NCBI GenBank assembly: GCA_028714055.1 | Contig: JAQTNB010000048.1 | Span: 1 to 7,747, forward strand | Reading direction: 5' to 3' | Length of the DNA stretch: 7,747 nt | From: Candidatus Omnitrophota bacterium | GTDB taxonomy: Bacteria > Omnitrophota > Gorgyraeia > Gygaellales > Profunditerraquicolaceae | Part shown: piece after piece, positions 4,842 to 7,747 of the stretch | Position numbering within the stretch: the first letter of the stretch is position 1 | Layout of the letters: each line of letters opens with the position of its first letter | Made by a program: the position numbers and the translations under genes | Notes under the pieces: model-generated | The model's input: the letters and a program-made list of their open reading frames with translations, nothing else | Told to the model about the DNA's origin: nothing | The model's database searches: none

Positions 4842-5624
4842 TTAGGAAACGCGGCAGGAATGCGCAACGCCCCTTTCGGAGCTTTTCATAAATTCGGCAA
4901 GGAACGCCACTTCCTTACATAGGCGCCCATCTTTTTCCAAAGCCTCAAGCGCGTGTTTCGGGGATAGGCCGGAATTAAACAGGGTCTTAAAGGCGTGGTT
5001 AAGCGCGTGAATCGATTCTTTAGAGATACCGTGCCTGCGTAAACCGATAAGATTGAGCCCGTAAACCCGCGCGGGATGGCCGTCGCAGGTTGAATACGGC
5101 GGGATATCCTGGACGACCTTTGAACATCCCCCGATAATGGAGAGCATGCCGATTCTGACAAACTGATGGATTGCAACCAACCCTCCGACGACCACCTTGT
5201 CTCCGATGGTAACGTGGCCTGCCAGGGTGCCGTTGTTTGCAATCACGCAGTCGCTGCCTACCCGGCAGTCATGGGCAACATGCGAATAGGCCATGATAAG
5301 GTTATTGCTGCCGACGATCGTTTTCCCGCCTTCTCCGGTGCCCAGATTGAGCGTGGAATATTCGCGGATGATATTGTTGTCCCCGATCTCAAGGAAGCTG
5401 GTCTCCCCCTTGTATTTGAGGTCCTGAGGCCTGCTTCCCGCGACCACCCCGGTAAAAAACGTGCAGGCCTTTCCGATGGCCGTATTTCCGTCGATAACGC
5501 AGTGCGCCCCGATAGTGGTCCCGTCACCGATAGACACATTGTCTCCGACGAGCGTATACGCCCCGATGCCGACGTCATTACCGAGCTTTGCCTTTTTAGA
5601 AACTATTGCCGTTGGATGTATCAT
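4842..5624 (-). CDS. lpxA: UDP-N-acetylglucosamine O-acyltransferase LpxA
   Basis: A 260-aa cytoplasmic enzyme, normally a trimer, that transfers a 3-hydroxyacyl chain from ACP to the 3-OH of UDP-GlcNAc, the first step of lipid A synthesis. Left-handed beta-helix hexapeptide repeats run from about residue 2 to 170 (HPTAIV, GAYTLVG, ANNGTLAGHVTIGD). MAYSHVAHDC holds His115 and the catalytic-type His118 (E. coli His122/His125). SIIGGCSKVVQDIPP keeps Gly166 at the place of E. coli acyl-ruler Gly173, which favours a longer chain of about C14 (inference). PQDLKY and NLIGLRRHGIS are also typical. TLNLGT replaces the E. coli TIHRGT loop. The start at ATG 5624 begins with the family's MIHPTAIV; an upstream extension to 5750 lies inside lpxC-fabZ and reads as non-family sequence. 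It follows lpxC-fabZ by 10 nt, with a weak TAAGG site overlapping that gene's stop. Confidence 0.96.
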   Translation of the reverse strand: MIHPTAIVSKKAKLGNDVGIGAYTLVGDNVSIGDGTTIGAHCVIDGNTAIGKACTFFTGVVAGSRPQDLKYKGETSFLEIGDNNIIREYSTLNLGTGEGGKTIVGSNNLIMAYSHVAHDCRVGSDCVIANNGTLAGHVTIGDKVVVGGLVAIHQFVRIGMLSIIGGCSKVVQDIPPYSTCDGHPARVYGLNLIGLRRHGISKESIHALNHAFKTLFNSGLSPKHALEALEKDGRLCKEVAFLAEFMKSSERGVAHSCRVS

Positions 5625-5634
5625 GGGTAATGCC

Positions 5635-6957
5635 TTAGCGCTCCGCCAGCGCGAACATAAGGTCTGCTTCGGCGACGATCTTTCCGTCGACCAGCGCGCG
5701 GCCGCGCACCTGGCCTGTCCGGGCGCGGATCTTGCCGGCCTCCACCTCAAGCACCAGCTGGTCGCCCGGGACGACCGTTTTCCTGAATTTCAGGTTATCG
5801 GCTGCCATAAAATACGCCAGCTTCCCGCGGTTCTCATCCGAAGCGAGCATCATAACGCCCCCGACCTGCGCCATTGCCTCGACAATGATCACGCCGGGCA
5901 TCACGGGCTTTCCGGGAAAGTGGCCTTTAAAGAAATAGTCGTTGATGGTCACGTTCTTGATACCGACGGCGCGCTTGCCTCTTTCCAGGGAAATGATCCT
6001 GTCCACGAACAAGAACGGCTCGCGGTGGGGCAGGACGTTCATGATGCCGTTAATGTCCAGTTGTTCGCCTTCCTGGGGGTGATAGGTGATGGCGATCGCG
6101 GCGGCGTCATGCCGCTGCCTTTGCTGGCTGATCTTCTTAAGCAGCTTGATGTTAAGGGAATGCCCGCTTTTGATGGCGATGATATGGGCCTTGATGGGTT
6201 CTCCTAAAAGATAGAGGTCGCCGATCAGATCGAGGATCTTATGCCGGATAAATTCATCTTCATAGCGAAGTTTATTGTTGATCACGCCTGATTTACCGAC
6301 GACCAGGGTATTCTGATAGTTTGCCCCCTGCCCCAGGCCCTGCCGCTGCAGTTCAAGGGCTTCTTCTTCAAGGCAAAAAGTCCGCGCGCCGGCAAGTTCG
6401 CTTTTAAACGTCTCTTCATTCAGCACGAGCTCTTTAAAATCGGCCTTCAGAAGGTGGTGGCTATAGCTGAGCGTATAGGAGATCTTAAATTCGGCCGCGG
6501 GGAGCGCCACAATGCTGGAGCCTTCTTCTTCCACGTACAACGGGTCCCTGACGGCATAACTGCCGCGGTCCTTATCCTGCTCTTTGATGCCGGCTTTATT
6601 GAGCATCTCGATGAAGCTGGCGCTGCTGCCGTCAAGCCCGGGCATTTCGGCATTATCGACCTCGATGTAGAGATTGTCCACGCCGATGCCGGCAAGTGCC
6701 GCCATCAGATGCTCGATCGTCGTTACCTGGACACCGTCGGTACCCAGGCAGCTGCGGCGCGCGCTTCCCGAATATAACACGACGTTATCCACCGTTGCCT
6801 TGATCGACGGCCTCTCGGCAAGGTCGGTGCGTATAAAACAAATCCCTGTCCCCGGCTCGGCGGGTTTAAACGTCATCTTGACCTTCCCGCCGGTATGCAA
6901 ACCTATGCCTTCACAACTGATGTCACGCGCAATGGTCTTTTGCTTTTCAAGCGTCAT
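5635..6957 (-). CDS. lpxC-fabZ: Bifunctional LpxC deacetylase / FabZ dehydratase fusion
   Basis: A 440-aa fusion. Residues about 1-285 are LpxC, the zinc enzyme that deacetylates UDP-3-O-acyl-GlcNAc, the committed lipid A step. IEHLMAA gives Glu82 and zinc ligand His83, RHKILDLIGD gives ligands His239 and Asp243, and SGHSLN gives catalytic-type His266. Residues about 300-440 are FabZ, the (3R)-hydroxyacyl-ACP dehydratase of fatty acid elongation: MNVLPHREPFLFVDRI opens the domain, and GHFPGKPVMPG with His346 and VEAMAQ with Glu360 form the active site. All expected catalytic residues are present in both halves, so both are probably active. The fusion joins two enzymes that draw on the same 3-hydroxyacyl-ACP pool. 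It is known in Bacteroidota and several other phyla and is not a frameshift artefact. The ATG at 6957 follows AAAGGAAG, a close ribosome site, and begins the usual LpxC N-terminus. It lies 28 nt after the lpxD stop. Confidence 0.97.
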   Translation of the reverse strand: MTLEKQKTIARDISCEGIGLHTGGKVKMTFKPAEPGTGICFIRTDLAERPSIKATVDNVVLYSGSARRSCLGTDGVQVTTIEHLMAALAGIGVDNLYIEVDNAEMPGLDGSSASFIEMLNKAGIKEQDKDRGSYAVRDPLYVEEEGSSIVALPAAEFKISYTLSYSHHLLKADFKELVLNEETFKSELAGARTFCLEEEALELQRQGLGQGANYQNTLVVGKSGVINNKLRYEDEFIRHKILDLIGDLYLLGEPIKAHIIAIKSGHSLNIKLLKKISQQRQRHDAAAIAITYHPQEGEQLDINGIMNVLPHREPFLFVDRIISLERGKRAVGIKNVTINDYFFKGHFPGKPVMPGVIIVEAMAQVGGVMMLASDENRGKLAYFMAADNLKFRKTVVPGDQLVLEVEAGKIRARTGQVRGRALVDGKIVAEADLMFALAER

Positions 6958-6985
6958 CTTCCTTTAAACCGCTCCCTTTCTGTCC

Positions 6986-7747
6986 TTAGGTATTGCCGAT
7001 CCGCGCTTCCAGTTCCGCGATCTTTTTCTTCAGCTCCGCTATCGTCTCATACAAGCGGGGCAGATTTTGCACGCAGGCATGTATGCGTTTTGCCTCCTGA
7101 TGGGGCCGCGCGGGGTATCCTGAAACCATCTCACCCGGCCGAACGGACTTGGTGACGCCTGCCTGGGCAGCCACGATCGCCTTGTCGCCGATAGTGATAT
7201 GGCCCACAAGCCCTGCCTGGCCGGCGAGTATCACGCCTTTGCCGATAACCGTGCTTCCGGAGATGCCTGCCTGGGCGACGATAATGGAATTTTCCCCGAC
7301 GATCACATTGTGAGCTATCTGGACGAGGTTATCGATCTTGGTGCCTTTGCCGATGACGGTTTTCTCAAAACGCGCCCGGTCGATGGTGACATTGGCGCCG
7401 ATATCCACATCGTCCTCAATAATAACGGTCCCTACCTGCGGGATACGCTGATGCTCCCCTTCGATATTGGCGAAACCAAAACCGTCGGAGCCGATCACCG
7501 TGCCGCTATGGACGACGACACGGTCGCCCAGGGTGACGCGCTCCCTGATGGAAACGTGCGGATAGAGGAGGCACTCCGAGCCGATCTTCGTATGGTAGCC
7601 GATATAACAGGAGGCATACACGACACTCCTGTCGCCGATCACAACCCCGTCCTCCACCACGGTATAGGCGCCGATGGAGACCTCTTTGCCGAGGCTGACC
7701 CCTTTGCCGATGACCGCGCTCGGGTGGATACCCGGGGCCTTATGGCT
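6986..7747 (-). CDS. lpxD: UDP-3-O-acylglucosamine N-acyltransferase LpxD (partial, N-terminus off window)
   Basis: The frame is open to the right edge: 253 residues are visible against about 340 in the family, so roughly 90 N-terminal residues (the uridine-binding domain) are missing because the window ends, not because the gene is broken. The enzyme adds the second 3-hydroxyacyl chain to the 2-amino group after LpxC. The visible part begins at APGIHPSAVIGKGV and is the hexapeptide beta-helix. GSDGFGF (86-92 of the fragment), TIDRARF and KIDNLVQIAHNVIVG (catalytic-type His146 of the fragment, E. coli His239) are LpxD signatures. SGYPARPHQEAKRIHACVQN is followed by a C-terminal helical/coiled-coil tail (about 229-250). 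An internal GTG at 7660 is not the true start because family-like sequence continues upstream. First visible gene of the lpx run. Confidence 0.96.
   Translation of the reverse strand, partial: SHKAPGIHPSAVIGKGVSLGKEVSIGAYTVVEDGVVIGDRSVVYASCYIGYHTKIGSECLLYPHVSIRERVTLGDRVVVHSGTVIGSDGFGFANIEGEHQRIPQVGTVIIEDDVDIGANVTIDRARFEKTVIGKGTKIDNLVQIAHNVIVGENSIIVAQAGISGSTVIGKGVILAGQAGLVGHITIGDKAIVAAQAGVTKSVRPGEMVSGYPARPHQEAKRIHACVQNLPRLYETIAELKKKIAELEARIGNT

Noticed and set aside
4841..4867. TTG start for LpxI, nine residues longer
   Set aside because: The extra residues overlap lpxA and are not family-like; ATG 4840 begins the conserved MKKIGLIAG.
5625..5750. Upstream extension of LpxA
   Set aside because: The added 42 residues are arginine-rich, non-family sequence inside the FabZ coding region; MIHPTAIV at 5624 is the family start.
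5461..6207. A 248-codon open frame on the plus strand
   Set aside because: It lies antisense to lpxA and lpxC-fabZ, whose catalytic motifs are intact; it is a by-product of GC-rich coding sequence.

Overview
The window is a slice of a Gram-negative bacterial chromosome in which every gene I can support lies on the minus strand. It probably comes from Candidatus Omnitrophota (Omnitrophica). Three things point there: an SGNH-hydrolase/TPR membrane protein of a type I associate with that phylum (left edge), an LpxC-FabZ fusion, and LpxI in place of LpxH. The lineage call is recognition from memory, not a computed placement.

Right third (about 4037-7747), in transcription order: lpxD (5' end cut by the window), the lpxC-fabZ fusion, lpxA and lpxI. 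The genes are tightly packed (gaps of 28, 10 and 1 nt) and look like one operon for early lipid A synthesis. LpxA adds the first 3-OH-acyl chain to UDP-GlcNAc, LpxC deacetylates, LpxD adds the second chain, and LpxI cleaves the pyrophosphate to give lipid X. The FabZ half works in fatty acid elongation and uses the same hydroxyacyl-ACP pool. lpxB is not in the window.

Middle (about 2925-4036): a separate, strongly signalled transcription unit encodes a 90-aa stand-alone glycogen-binding-type (CBM48/AMPK-beta-like) protein. It has a near-consensus sigma70 promoter, a strong Shine-Dalgarno and a strong intrinsic terminator. Seven nucleotides beyond the terminator T-tract begins a radical SAM protein of the COG0731 type, with no visible Shine-Dalgarno.

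Left part (1-2924): tRNA-Arg(UCG) sits in a repeat-rich intergenic stretch with a long hairpin upstream of it and a perfect 12-bp palindrome downstream. Next comes a large AT-rich polytopic membrane protein of unknown function, then the start of an SGNH-hydrolase/TPR membrane protein that runs off the left edge. A 28-bp direct repeat (26/28 identical) flanks the membrane-protein gene. In the copy next to the tRNA, the inner part of this repeat forms one arm of the palindrome.

No CRISPR array, transposase, rRNA gene or phage gene is visible. The least explained parts are the repeat family, the unknown membrane protein it brackets, and the cysteine-bearing mini-CBM48 protein with its own promoter and terminator.
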